NCBI GenBank assembly: GCA_018670825.1
Contig: JABHIW010000171.1
Location: 1-35,669 of the forward strand
Length of the DNA: 35,669 nucleotides
Reading direction: 5' to 3'
Origin: Candidatus Scalindua sp.
GTDB taxonomy: Bacteria > Planctomycetota > Brocadiia > Brocadiales > Scalinduaceae
Below are positions 1-8,914 of the stretch, one piece after another. The notes under the pieces were generated by a model that worked only from the letters and a program-made list of their open reading frames with translations, was not told the origin of the DNA and searched no databases. The stretch's first letter is position 1, and the number at the start of each line of letters is the position of its first letter. The translations under genes were made by a program, and so were the position numbers.

Positions 1-137
1 AAGCTGCAGAGGAGGCGGGTCTGGAAGATTTTATTAATAAAATCGCAGACGAAACAATAGCCCAAACAGAAGAGGAAGTTTTGGAACATCTTCAAAAGGT
101 AGACCACCCTGTTCTTAAAATGGACCCTATGTTTTAA
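1..137 (+). CDS. C-terminal end of an unidentified protein (partial)
   Basis: An open frame enters from the left edge (codons begin at position 3) and runs 44 codons to a TAA at 135-137. The visible peptide is acidic and probably helical, with EEA, DETIAQTEEE and EHLQKV segments, and ends in KMDPMF. No family is recognisable from so short a tail. It reads toward the convergent formylglycine-generating-enzyme-like gene that ends at 382. The intervening 244 bases hold only an imperfect hairpin at 296-338 (GTAGA and CTACTA arms pairing with TAGTAG and TCTAC) and no T-rich terminator. The composition looks coding, but a chance open frame cannot be excluded. Confidence 0.5.
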   Translation, partial: AAEEAGLEDFINKIADETIAQTEEEVLEHLQKVDHPVLKMDPMF

Positions 138-381
138 ATAGCATAGGTTATTCTAACAAATATGAACTTTAGAAAACATTATTTGTATTATAAAAAGCTT
201 CTTTTAACCTGGAAAGATAATGAAAGGTCAACTTGAAGTATAAGTAAGTGAGACAATGACAAACTTGAAAAGGAGTTAAAGGGCAGATGTCCGTTGTAGA
301 CTACTACCTTTTATTGCAAAAAATATAGTAGAATCTACCACGCATACATTAGGTTTTATAGTTTGTGTCAAAATAAATAAG

Positions 382-1515
382 CTATTGAGACCTCGCAAGA
401 CGGAAGCCTATATCACTGAACTTTCTGCTGGTCGGATCAAAACTATTACGATCAGTCGTACGTAATCCATTATCTTTACTACGCCAACCACCGCCGCGTA
501 AGACATGGTTTGTGTCTTCTGAATGCCCATGAGGGTCCTTACTGGGATGGATTTTATAATAATGCTTGTCGTACCAGTCTGAGCACCACTCCCAGACATT
601 CCCCATCATATCGTAAAGGCCAATTGCATTTGGCAATTTCCCTGCCACCGCATGAGTACTACCCTCGGCATTAAGTCCATACCAAGCATATTCTCCAATT
701 TTCTCTACGTTATTGGCCCCCACCCATTGCTCCTTCAAGCCACCACTCCTTGCCGCATATTCCCATTCAGCCTCAGTTGGAAGACGGTAATTCATGCCTG
801 TTCTCTCATTCAACTTTTTTATAAAATCAGTAATATCATTCCAGCTCACTCTTTCAACCGGGCAGTCTTCACATTGGAATTTCGATGGATTATGCCCTGT
901 TATATCAACCCATTGCTTCTGTGTTACTTCTGTCCTTCCCAGATAAAAATTATCCACACATACTGTGTGAACCGGTTTCTCATCACTGTCTCCTGTATTA
1001 AAGATATCACCCATATCAAAGCATCCTCCTTTAACAAACACCATTCCATCTTCTGCTTGCCTGGCAGTTTTTGTCAACTGATGTTGTGACTTAGTCGTCC
1101 GCAGCTTTTCTTCATCGAATTTGTTCTTGGCTTCAACGATCAAGGTAATTGCGTCTTCAAAATATTCTCCTTCCCTGCCTACTAATGTGAGGTAATTAGA
1201 TATACTTGATAATGCGTCATCATAGTTTCCTGCCTTCAAAAGCACTTTCCCATAAAGGAGATGAAACTCTACAGGAAGGTTAATCCTAAGATTCATCGCC
1301 TTCTCAAAGCTTATTGCTGCATCTTTCCATCTTTCAGCCTCCATATCATTTTTTGCAGAGTTAATTAGTATGTCTGCTTGTATATCTGGAGGCGGTTCCT
1401 TATCCTGCGCAAACACGACTGGCATACTGGCACCGTGTGTTGTTATCATCACTACCAATAAGAAAACACAAATGATTACGGATCGAACGACATATTTTGT
1501 TACTGTTGTTTGCAT
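382..1515 (-). CDS. Secreted formylglycine-generating-enzyme-like (SUMF1/FGE-sulfatase fold) protein
   Basis: This 377-residue protein starts with a membrane segment at about residues 11-30 that looks like a signal peptide, with a plausible cleavage near VFA|Q at 36/37. A TPR-like helical stretch follows at about 50-130, then a full FGE-sulfatase domain at 157-377. Family hallmarks are MVFVKGGCFDMGD, GRTEVTQKQW, YRLPTEAEWEYAARSG (243-258), MGNVWEWCSDW (304-314), LRGGGW (339-344) and GFRLAR at the end. The two C-terminal cysteines used by true formylglycine-generating enzymes are absent from the 340-377 segment, so sulfatase activation is unlikely; many such relatives are binding or structural domains. 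An AGGAGT ribosome binding site eight bases before the ATG supports the start. The gene appears monocistronic. Confidence 0.85.
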   Translation of the reverse strand: MQTTVTKYVVRSVIICVFLLVVMITTHGASMPVVFAQDKEPPPDIQADILINSAKNDMEAERWKDAAISFEKAMNLRINLPVEFHLLYGKVLLKAGNYDDALSSISNYLTLVGREGEYFEDAITLIVEAKNKFDEEKLRTTKSQHQLTKTARQAEDGMVFVKGGCFDMGDIFNTGDSDEKPVHTVCVDNFYLGRTEVTQKQWVDITGHNPSKFQCEDCPVERVSWNDITDFIKKLNERTGMNYRLPTEAEWEYAARSGGLKEQWVGANNVEKIGEYAWYGLNAEGSTHAVAGKLPNAIGLYDMMGNVWEWCSDWYDKHYYKIHPSKDPHGHSEDTNHVLRGGGWRSKDNGLRTTDRNSFDPTSRKFSDIGFRLARSQ

Positions 1516-1838
1516 TAACCGGAACTCCTATTTTTTAGATTTTCAATATATATAAAAGACATTTTTGTCCGTTGTAAAGAGAGAATGTTCTGCTAACTTA
1601 TATACATGGTAACATTTTGAAATCGTCTTAAAATAAGTTTAAATATTACTAAAATTGCTGCTCCTGTCCCTGCAAATTTCAACATGCAACAATACTAATT
1701 TTTATAACACCTTTTGTCAATTAAATAGGTGCTGAATTAAGGTTCAAATTATAGTATTTTATTTATAGTCTAGCTACTATTGCTACCGTTATAAAGTACA
1801 TATTTTAAGGTTTTAAGGCAAACAGAGTATATAAATAA
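1516..1838. other. Intergenic region without a recognised gene
   Basis: About 320 AT-rich bases between the start of the minus-strand FGE-like gene and the DUF2294 relic. It must hold the promoter of the FGE-like gene, but I could not single out a convincing -35/-10 pair. No RNA gene or clear repeat is seen. Confidence 0.4.
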
Positions 1839-2045
1839 AATTATAAAGGTGTTCTTACGCCGGCAGAGGAGCAACTGGCTAAAACCCAGGAAGGTGTAAA
1901 GATTCTCTTAAGAAATACTATTTCAGACATCACTGGTTGCAAAACTAAAAGCCTACACTCTGACATAAGTACAAAAACTGGAGACAAAGTAATTGTTTTC
2001 ATATTAAACCAAAACCTGGAATCAAAGTTTAAGAATCAGGCATAG
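1839..2045 (+). pseudogene. DUF2294 (DUF2294/Na-associated small protein) relic, 5' end lost
   Basis: Codons from 1839 to the TAG at 2043-2045 read NYKGVLTPAEEQLAKTQEG, then a DITGCKTKSLHSDISTK segment and KVIVFILNQNLE. This matches the C-terminal half of the DUF2294 family (KGVLTPAE..., SLHTDISTKTGE..VIVFTL). The family normally has about 45-50 more residues before this, beginning with a FEKEYMGRGP-type segment. Here there is an in-frame TAA at 1836-1838 and no recognisable N-terminal half or start codon, so it is best called a decayed gene. The surviving 68 codons carry no internal stop, which suggests fairly recent decay or a relic that is still translated from elsewhere. The molecular function of the family is not established. 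Confidence 0.7.
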
Positions 2046-2204
2046 ATGCTCGTGTATTTGAAATCATCTGGAAGCAAGCAGACATAAACACAGAAAACTA
2101 CTTCAAAAAACAGTTGATTTATGTGTTTCTTTAAATTATACTTCCACAAAAATCTGGAAGACTATGTAAGGATTCTTTTCCTCATAAGGAATTGTTACAG
2201 TGTA

Positions 2205-2270
2205 AGCCAACATCATTTTCTATCATCTTTTATAATAAGAGTGTTTGAGGAAGTGATGCTGGCTTTTTTT
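2205..2270 (+). terminator. Rho-independent terminator-like hairpin
   Basis: A 16-base left arm at 2205-2220 (AGCCAACATCATTTTC) pairs with the right arm at 2249-2264 (GGAAGTGATGCTGGCT), with one mismatch and two G-T pairs. A run of seven T follows at 2264-2270. It would end transcription from the DUF2294 relic side, 160 bases after the relic's stop. Because the stem is near-symmetric it might also be a repeat element; the T run favours a terminator. Confidence 0.6.
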
Positions 2271-2516
2271 GTAAATACGCTTAGGTGCCGGTACAATTGA
2301 CAATAATCCTTTTTTTGGAGTAACTTTTTTTGTCGAACGGTTATACGCTTTTCCAGCCGATTATGAAATATTACTTTTTTAAAATTGATGTAGGATTTCA
2401 GAGTATTTTGTCTTTTCACAATACTACTATCTTCTCTCAATGTTTGTTATAGTAATCACGTATCGTCTTAAAGTTAATGTGTCTTTATAACCTGCTAACA
2501 GGAAAAAGTTCGAACG
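2271..2516. other. Intergenic region upstream of the 210-residue protein
   Basis: Together with 2046-2204 this forms a roughly 470-base gap. A 75-codon minus-strand frame at 2213-2440 is open, but it overlaps the terminator hairpin, has no ribosome binding site and looks like chance. Nothing else is recognised. Confidence 0.4.
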
Positions 2517-3149
2517 ATGAAGCATGAACAACCAATAAGTTATATCACTAAAATCCATGAACAGATGCTGAAGCAGATAGATCCTGTCTATTTAATTTCT
2601 CCTGAAAAGCTGGAACTTGTACCATTAACAAAGAACGTGATCAATGAGGAAGGAACATCGTCACATTCCGTGTCAAAAACATTAGCAACCTCTACTCCTA
2701 ATAAGATTTTAATAAAACAATCCTGGGGTGGATTCAAGGAGGTTCGACACGATTTACTAATCCAGGCATATTCGATTCTGGTCGAAGCAAAAAACAAAAT
2801 TCCCTTAGGGATTATAAGTAACTCAATACCTCATATAATTATTCTATCTGAAAACCAGAAAATTAAACATAAAATAGAGATAATTATCTGGCAGCAATTA
2901 TTTGAAAAAGGTGATGTTTTTCTGGGACGAAGAGCATGTCTTCAACATAAGAACATAAAACCCATAAATGTCAGTGATTATGATGCCAAACTTCTTGGCG
3001 AGGAAAAACAAAACATTGACCTGGGATCATATTTTTCCGGTTATATTGCTTCTTATGCAATTGCAAACAACAAAGATATTTTAGAAGTTTATTGTTCAGC
3101 TTTAAGTACTCTCTTATCCAAAAGAATTATTGATTTTCCGGTTCTTTAA
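2517..3149 (+). CDS. Hypothetical protein, 210 residues
   Basis: I do not recognise the family. The protein has no signal peptide or clear membrane segment and looks soluble and cytoplasmic. It shows a mixed sequence with a hydrophobic core segment around IPLGIISNSIPHIIIL (about residues 95-110), a helical IEIIIWQQLFEKGDV segment, and a C-terminal helix containing YCSALSTLLSKRI. The frame is long and codon use resembles its neighbours, so it is probably real. The ATG has only a weak AGGAAAAAG upstream as a possible ribosome binding site. It lies alone, 216 bases before the SulP gene on the same strand; the gap shows no terminator, so co-transcription is possible. Confidence 0.6.
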   Translation: MKHEQPISYITKIHEQMLKQIDPVYLISPEKLELVPLTKNVINEEGTSSHSVSKTLATSTPNKILIKQSWGGFKEVRHDLLIQAYSILVEAKNKIPLGIISNSIPHIIILSENQKIKHKIEIIIWQQLFEKGDVFLGRRACLQHKNIKPINVSDYDAKLLGEEKQNIDLGSYFSGYIASYAIANNKDILEVYCSALSTLLSKRIIDFPVL

Positions 3150-3365
3150 ATATGTTGTAGTCATTTACGAATGGCTAAATAATTCGACTAAGCCAGACTA
3201 TTATTTACTACTGGAAATTTGTAAGATTATAATAAAAAAAACTTGAATAATTAATATTAGCAGATTATGAATGGATAGTGCTTGGGTTTAAGACATTTTA
3301 CTTGAGTGTATTCATTTAGGTTCGAATAAAAATATTTATAGAACAAGTTAATGCGGTAAAACATT

Positions 3366-4991
3366 ATGAAGAAAAATACCTCTTTTTTTTCTACCCTTAA
3401 ACAAGATATTCCGGCAAGTATCGTAGTACTCTTTGTCGCCTTACCGCTTTGCCTTGGAATTGCGCTGGCAAGCGGGGCACCCCTGTTTTCCGGCCTTATT
3501 GCAGGAATCATTGGAGGGATACTTGTAGGAGCGATTAGTGATTCCTCGCATGGTGTCAGTGGACCGGCTGCAGGCCTGGCGGTAATTATATTGACTACGC
3601 TGGTTACGATGCCATTTGAAACGTTTTTACTGGCCGTAGTCATTGCCGGCATATTTCAAATTATACTTGGTTTACTAAGAGCCGGAATTATAGGTTATTA
3701 TTTCCCTTTGTCGGCTGTAAACGGAATGCTTGCAGGTATTGGAATCATTATCTTCATAAAACAGTTGCCTTTTGCGCTTGGATATGATGGAGAGTGGAAG
3801 GGACCAGATTTTTATGAATACATGAGTGACGGTAGTACGTTTACAGCAATATCGCTTTTTTTTGAACATATAACAACCGGAGCTCTAATAATTGCCGCCG
3901 TTTCCATGGGAATCTTATTGTTGTGGGAATTATATCTGACAAAAAAGTACAATATATTCAGATTAATACAGGGTCCTATCGTTGTGGTAGTAGCCGGTAT
4001 TATTTGCCAACTTATAACAAAAAGTTTTTTTCCTCAATATAATTTGGGGCAAGAGTTTCTGGTACACGTCCCTGTTGCGAGTGGAGTCACCTCTTTTTTT
4101 GGTCAATTTACATTTCCTGATTTCAGTCAGATAGGAAATAAAGAGGTGTATGTATTAGCCGCAACAATAGCGCTTGTCGCCAGTTTGGAAACACTTTTAT
4201 GTGTGGAGGCTACGGATAAGCTGGATCCTCACAGAAGAATTACGTCAACCAACCGGGAGTTATTTGCACAAGGTACCGGAAATATACTGTCCGGGATGAT
4301 TGGTGGGTTGGCAATTACCCAGGTAATCGTTCGAAGTTCAGCAAACGTTCAGGCTGGTGCAGCATCAAAAGTATCTGCCATCCTTCATGGAGTCTTTCTC
4401 CTGATTTGCATTGCCTTTGTCCCAAAGATTCTTAACCTTATACCGTTACCGGCTCTTGCATGCATTTTATTAATGGTAGGCTATAAACTGGCAAAACCTT
4501 CATTATTTACCAAGCAATACAGACTGGGTTGGGACCAGTTTGTGCCGTTTATTGTTACTATTCTTGGAATCGTCTTTGAAGATTTGTTGATAGGACTCGC
4601 GTTAGGATGTTGTGTTGGCGCTGCCACAATTCTACTTCGTAACTACAAGAATTCCCATTTTTTACATATGGAAACATCTGCCGGAGAGAAACAGGTGAAG
4701 ATAAGCCTATCTGAAGATGTTACCTTTCTGAATAAAGGTGCGATCATAAGAGAATTGGCCAAAATCCCCTCAGGCACATACCTGACTATTGATATGAGTA
4801 AATGTTATAGCATTGATTATGATGTGAGGGAAGCAATAGAGGATTTTATTACTAATGCTGACGACAGAAATATTAACGTAAAGATGACACAACCAATAGG
4901 CAAATCTGCAAGTAGAGAAGCAATTTACTCTAAGAGACTTGACAAATGGATCTATGCTTTACCGGTGCAAAATAAGCCATCAAAGGGTTGA
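3366..4991 (+). CDS. SulP family anion transporter with C-terminal STAS domain, probable bicarbonate permease
   Basis: This 541-residue inner-membrane protein begins with the canonical SulP start: DIPASIVVLFVALPLCLGIA and SGAPLFSGLIAGIIGG (TM1-2), then SGPAAGLAVI (65-74, TM3). About a dozen hydrophobic segments follow, with the family stretch SLETLLCVEATDKLDP(H) before GNILSGMIGGLAITQVIVRS. A STAS-like cytoplasmic domain occupies about residues 445-535 (VTFLNKGAIIREL, IDMSKCYSIDYDV). SulP proteins carry sulfate, bicarbonate or other anions, and the substrate cannot be read from sequence alone. The nearby beta-carbonic anhydrase and two Na+/H+ antiporters favour Na+-coupled bicarbonate uptake, as in BicA-type SulP carriers. 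That assignment is inference. The gene is intact, unlike the SulP relic that follows it. Confidence 0.9.
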   Translation: MKKNTSFFSTLKQDIPASIVVLFVALPLCLGIALASGAPLFSGLIAGIIGGILVGAISDSSHGVSGPAAGLAVIILTTLVTMPFETFLLAVVIAGIFQIILGLLRAGIIGYYFPLSAVNGMLAGIGIIIFIKQLPFALGYDGEWKGPDFYEYMSDGSTFTAISLFFEHITTGALIIAAVSMGILLLWELYLTKKYNIFRLIQGPIVVVVAGIICQLITKSFFPQYNLGQEFLVHVPVASGVTSFFGQFTFPDFSQIGNKEVYVLAATIALVASLETLLCVEATDKLDPHRRITSTNRELFAQGTGNILSGMIGGLAITQVIVRSSANVQAGAASKVSAILHGVFLLICIAFVPKILNLIPLPALACILLMVGYKLAKPSLFTKQYRLGWDQFVPFIVTILGIVFEDLLIGLALGCCVGAATILLRNYKNSHFLHMETSAGEKQVKISLSEDVTFLNKGAIIRELAKIPSGTYLTIDMSKCYSIDYDVREAIEDFITNADDRNINVKMTQPIGKSASREAIYSKRLDKWIYALPVQNKPSKG

Positions 4992-5390
4992 ATCATAAAC
5001 CTGATTGACAAGCAACATAAAGCCCTCCCCTACTCAGATTTTGTAATTACTATACACACTTCCAGGACACACTTTTTTCTAACATTGCCAATCATCCAGT
5101 ACGTAGACTAAAAGCTGGATTAATGTATTATGAAAAAAGATGGCTAAAACTCAACAGAAAGAAGAATGTACGATTTAGTTAGATAATATTGGTACAATGA
5201 GGCCATCAACTAAGTAAATACACTTAAAACGGTCAGATCGCTGTAATATCATTTGATTTATATAGTTCATTAAATTTTACCACTCCAATATTCTAGAGAA
5301 GTTCAGGCAAGAATTCTTTGTGTTGAAAGGAACTGTTGCAAAATGGGTCGACAACATTTATCATGTCCTCTTATCAGGCCATAGAAAAGT
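4992..5390. other. Intergenic region between the two SulP loci
   Basis: About 400 bases with stops in all frames I followed and no RNA gene. It may include the promoter and decayed 5' end of the second SulP gene, because recognisable SulP sequence begins only near 5391 without a convincing start codon. Confidence 0.4.
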
Positions 5391-7076
5391 GTGTCAGCTT
5401 TTTTATACCAGAACCGTAGGGCAAAGCTAAGGGGTGATCTGTTTGGTGGAATAACAGCCGGAATTGTAGCTTTCCTTTGGCTCTTGCTTTTAGTGTTCAA
5501 TCGGGAATGGGTGCCATTGCTGGGTTGTATGGCACAATGATGCTTGGATGTATTGCTGCTATTTTTGGTGGAACACCAACATAGATAAGCGGCCCTACCT
5601 GACCAATAACTGTAGTTTCGGCAACGGTTATTGCTACCGCAATTGAAATATCAGGGAGCTTACAGGAGGTATGGGAATCATTATTGCGACCTTTTTACTC
5701 GCAGGTGGCTTTCAAATCCTGTTCGGCCTGCTGAAAATCTGAAGATACATTAAGTACATACCTTACCTGGTGCTTTCAGGGTTTATGACAGGCATTGGCA
5801 TTATCATTATTCTATTTCAGATATATCCCTTTATGGGATATAAATCTGCCAAAAGCACCATAAAAATATTAGCACAAATCTATGAGCCTCTTTCATCTTT
5901 GAACTGGATGGCTATCGGATTAGGAGCGATGACTATCGCCATCATATATCTATTCCCGAAAGTTACGAAAGTTGTCCCAAGCGCTTTGGTAGCATTGCTT
6001 GCTGCCACCATGACAGCGTACTATTTGAAGTTGGATATTCCGCTAATAGGTGAGATTCCTTCAGGTTTACCTTCATTGCAAATAGAAGGATTGTTTTCAA
6101 TTGTCCCTTCTATGACATGGATGATTATTGAGTTTGCAGCTACAATTGCCGCACTTGGTGCAATTGACTCACTGCTTACTTCAGTAATTGCCGATAACAT
6201 TACCAAAACAAAACACAACAGCCACCGCGAGTTGATAGGGCAGGGAATTGGCAATATTGCTTCCGGACTTATCGGAGGGTTGCCTGGTGCAGGAGCTACT
6301 ATGAGAACAATAGTTAATGTAAATGCAGGTGGTAAAACCAGATTGTCAGGACTTACGCACAGCCTGCTTCTTTTTACCATATTACTTGGCCTCGGCAAGT
6401 ACGCTGCTTGTATTCCAATGTGTGTTCTTGCCGGTATTCTTATTACCTTTGGTATTGGAATCGTTGATTATCATAAAGGGTTACGATATCTGTTTCATGT
6501 ACCGAGAGCTGACGCCGTAATTCTTATAATTGTGATGGCTATTACGGTATTTGAAAATCTGATACATGCTGTTGGTGTTGGAGTAGTATTGGCATGTGTG
6601 CTTTTCATGAAGAAGGAGAGTAATTTAGCAAAACGGGAAACGACGGTAACACCTCTTGGTAATTTAAAAGAGGAGGAACTATGGGAGGAGGAAAAGGCGT
6701 GTACAATGAATACAAGGACAAGATATATATAAAGCATATGTCCGGACCAATGTTCTTCGGGTTTACCTCACGATTTCAGGAATTGATAAAAGAATTGGAT
6801 CCTAGTATAAAAGTCTTAATAATCAGGATGAAAAAAGTACCGTATATTGACCAATCTGGAGTTTACGTTATGGAAGAAGCAGTTCTGGAATTGAGAATTA
6901 AAGGTGTAGTGGTATTCATGACAGGAGTAATACCTCAACCACTTGACATGATGAAAAAAATAAATATCATTCCGGGTTTGATATCCGAAGAGTTTCTGTT
7001 TAAGAAATTTGCTAATTGTGAACTATGGCTGAAATACAATTTAAAAAGTATTAATGAACGTTTGAAAAAACTATAG
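5391..7076 (+). pseudogene. Second SulP/STAS anion transporter, broken by stops and frameshifts
   Basis: Joining frames reconstructs a full SulP protein of a clade different from the intact copy. The N-terminal part (KLRGDLFGGITAGIVA, about 5424-5468) breaks near 5470 and continues in another frame as ALAFSVQSGMGAIAGLYG and GGTPT. A TAG stands where the family has Gln (PT*ISGPT), a TGA where it has Gly (ISGPT*P), and another TGA at the Gly of LLKxGRYIKYIP; at least one more frame change separates these. The open middle part runs from about 5770 (LSGFMTGIGIII) into a frameshift near 6695. There ELWEEEK passes into the frame reading GVYNEYKDKIYIKH, which carries the STAS domain (MSGPMFFGF, DQSGVYVMEEA) to the TAG at 7074-7076. 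The lesions are too many for one functional polypeptide, though the 320-codon and 131-codon pieces could still be translated. Confidence 0.9.
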
Positions 7077-7085
7077 AAAGTTTGG

Positions 7086-7181
7086 ATGCAGGTAGGAGGA
7101 AAAATACTCTCTGAAAAACTTCATAGAGGGATCCATGCCAAACCGGTAAAAGAGACAAATGGTGACAATGAGACTCCCTAA
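7086..7181 (+). pseudogene. Possible former C-terminal extension of the broken SulP protein
   Basis: The frame of the STAS piece continues past its TAG (7074-7076) for 35 codons to a TAA at 7179-7181. The stretch from the ATG at 7086 encodes 31 residues including KILSEKLHRGIHAKPV. It may be the old C-terminal tail, cut off by a premature stop, or a separate small frame. A GGAGGAAAA sequence lies inside it rather than before it, so independent translation has little support. Confidence 0.3.
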
Positions 7182-7292
7182 ACATAGAGAATAATTTCAT
7201 ACAAAAGTAAAAATCTCCTTAATATTCCTTGCTTCCAACCGATAAACTGCTTAGAATGCGCCTTTTGCTAAAAAGTATAATATCGAGTGTAT

Positions 7293-7327
7293 TTGACATA
7301 CCTATTTTAATAATTTTAATTATAAAA
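7293..7327 (+). promoter_or_regulatory. Candidate sigma-70 promoter giving a leaderless nhaD transcript
   Basis: TTGACA at 7293-7298 is a perfect -35 match. After a 16-base spacer comes TTTAAT at 7315-7320, a five-of-six -10 match. Counting seven bases on puts the transcription start at about 7327, the A of the nhaD ATG. No Shine-Dalgarno sequence precedes that ATG, consistent with a leaderless message. This is inference from spacing only. Confidence 0.45.
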
Positions 7328-8832
7328 TGTTTATTTTAATGGTAGCGGTTTTTGTGCTTGGCTATCTGGCCATCGCGCTGGAACATCCGATAAAGATTGA
7401 CAAAGCGGCAACCGCCCTTATAACAGGTGCAGTGTGCTGGGGCATATACGCACTGGCACCCTCTGATATACTGCATTACAACAATCATGATTCAATAAAT
7501 ACCATTGCTCAATCAGAGGAGATACCTCCCGGGTTTAAAGAGTATCTGCGCAACAAGACTATTAACAAAAGCATCGAAGGCCATTACGAATCTGCTGAGG
7601 ATATCCTCAGACACCATGAATTAAATGTTCCAATCCATCAAATCCCTGTTCAAGAGACACCGGAGATTGCGCATCATTATATTGAACATTCTATAGCCCA
7701 TACGTTAAGCGAGATAGCGGCGATTCTTTTTTTCCTTTTGTGTGCCATGACCATTGTGGAAGTGGTAGACGCGCACGAAGGCTTCAAGGTAATTACCGAC
7801 ATGATAAGGACTCTCAGCAGGGTAAAGCTATTGTGGATAGTCGGGATACTCACATTCTTTTTTTCCGCCGCGCTGGATAACCTTACTACTTCAATTGTAA
7901 TGACGGCCCTGCTCAGGAAACTTATGAAGAAAAAGGAAGATATCTGGTTGTTCGCGGGTGTTGTCATAATTACTGCTAATGCCGGAGGAGCCTGGTCGCC
8001 TATTGGTGATGTGACTACAATAATGCTCTGGATTGAGGGACAGATTACGGCTCTTAACATAATATATAAATTAATAATTCCAAGTTTAGTATGCATGGTC
8101 GTACCATTAGGCATTCTCTCTTTTATGCTGAAAGGTAGTGTAGAAAGGCCTGCAGAAATACCTATGAAGAGACGTAAAGATGACCACACTGCTGACCCGA
8201 CAACAGAGACTGAACGAAAGGTTATTTTCTTTCTTGGTGTTGGAGGGTTACTCTTTGTCCCTGTGTTTAAGGTAATTACACATCTTCCTCCGGTGATTGG
8301 AATGACATTCAGTCTGGGAGTGCTTTGGGTAGTTACAGAGTTGATGCATCACAGTAAAAACGCAGCAGTTAAATCATCAAGAACGGTCGTTGGTGTGCTC
8401 ACTAAGGTAGACACACCAACAATTCTGTTCTTTCTTGGTATCCTTGTCGCTGTAGCCGCGTTACAATCGGCAGGACATTTGGGATACGTTGCCACGTATC
8501 TTGACAACAGCATTGGTAATGTCTACATCATTAATCTGATAATTGGACTGCTATCCGCAGTCGTAGATAATGTGCCGCTTGTAGCAGGAGCAATGGGAAT
8601 GTACGATATCGCACCTGCCGGTAATTTTGCCGTGGACGGAACATTCTGGGAGTTTCTGGCTTATTGCGCTGGAACGGGAGGCAGTGTCTTAATAATCGGT
8701 TCTGCGGCAGGCGTAGCTGTTATGGGTATTCTAAACATAGATTTTATCTGGTATCTAAGGAAGATGAGTTTACTGGCATTGGCTGGTTATCTGGCTGGAG
8801 CAGTAACTTACTATCTTCTGAACGCATTATAG
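7327..8832 (+). CDS. nhaD: NhaD-type Na+/H+ antiporter
   Basis: This 501-residue integral membrane protein is an NhaD-family (ion transporter superfamily) antiporter that exports Na+ in exchange for H+. Hallmarks are LGYLAIALEHPIKIDKAA near the start, EIAAILFFLLCAMTIVEVVD (about 129-148), SAALDNLTTSIVMTALL (180-196, with Asp184-Asn185 in the ion path), NAGGAWSPIGDVTTIMLW (218-235) and SAVVDNVPLVAGAMGMYD in the C-terminal half. Residues about 50-120, between the first and second hydrophobic regions, form a long hydrophilic loop with many histidines (HH pairs at 96-97 and 116-117), larger than I would expect. The gene is convergent with nhaA, with 82 bases between their ends. It probably maintains the sodium gradient used by the neighbouring SulP carrier; that link is inference. 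Confidence 0.92.
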   Translation: MFILMVAVFVLGYLAIALEHPIKIDKAATALITGAVCWGIYALAPSDILHYNNHDSINTIAQSEEIPPGFKEYLRNKTINKSIEGHYESAEDILRHHELNVPIHQIPVQETPEIAHHYIEHSIAHTLSEIAAILFFLLCAMTIVEVVDAHEGFKVITDMIRTLSRVKLLWIVGILTFFFSAALDNLTTSIVMTALLRKLMKKKEDIWLFAGVVIITANAGGAWSPIGDVTTIMLWIEGQITALNIIYKLIIPSLVCMVVPLGILSFMLKGSVERPAEIPMKRRKDDHTADPTTETERKVIFFLGVGGLLFVPVFKVITHLPPVIGMTFSLGVLWVVTELMHHSKNAAVKSSRTVVGVLTKVDTPTILFFLGILVAVAALQSAGHLGYVATYLDNSIGNVYIINLIIGLLSAVVDNVPLVAGAMGMYDIAPAGNFAVDGTFWEFLAYCAGTGGSVLIIGSAAGVAVMGILNIDFIWYLRKMSLLALAGYLAGAVTYYLLNAL

Positions 8833-8914
8833 GAATAGGTTTATAACTCCGTCATCCACCTTTGGAAACGATTATACCAGGCAATTAGTTGTTTTGGCAC
8901 CTTTCAGTCTTCCA

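Noticed and set aside
652..1089. Plus-strand 145-codon open frame
   Set aside because: It lies wholly antisense to the well-supported FGE-like gene and shows no family features.
382..1515. True formylglycine-generating enzyme (sulfatase activator)
   Set aside because: The catalytic cysteine pair is absent near the C terminus.
2213..2440. Minus-strand 75-codon open frame
   Set aside because: It overlaps the terminator hairpin, has no ribosome binding site and a low-complexity basic composition.
5600..5750. UGA recoded as glycine (as in SR1/Gracilibacteria), suggested by two TGA codons at conserved glycines of the second SulP
   Set aside because: The intact SulP, phosphohexomutase and NRPS genes end at TGA, and the same SulP frame also has a TAG and frameshifts, so ordinary gene decay explains it.
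6021..6398. Minus-strand 125-codon open frame
   Set aside because: Antisense to the recognisable SulP pseudogene; no independent support.
7677..8189. Minus-strand 170-codon open frame
   Set aside because: It is entirely antisense to nhaD, whose protein has clear family motifs.
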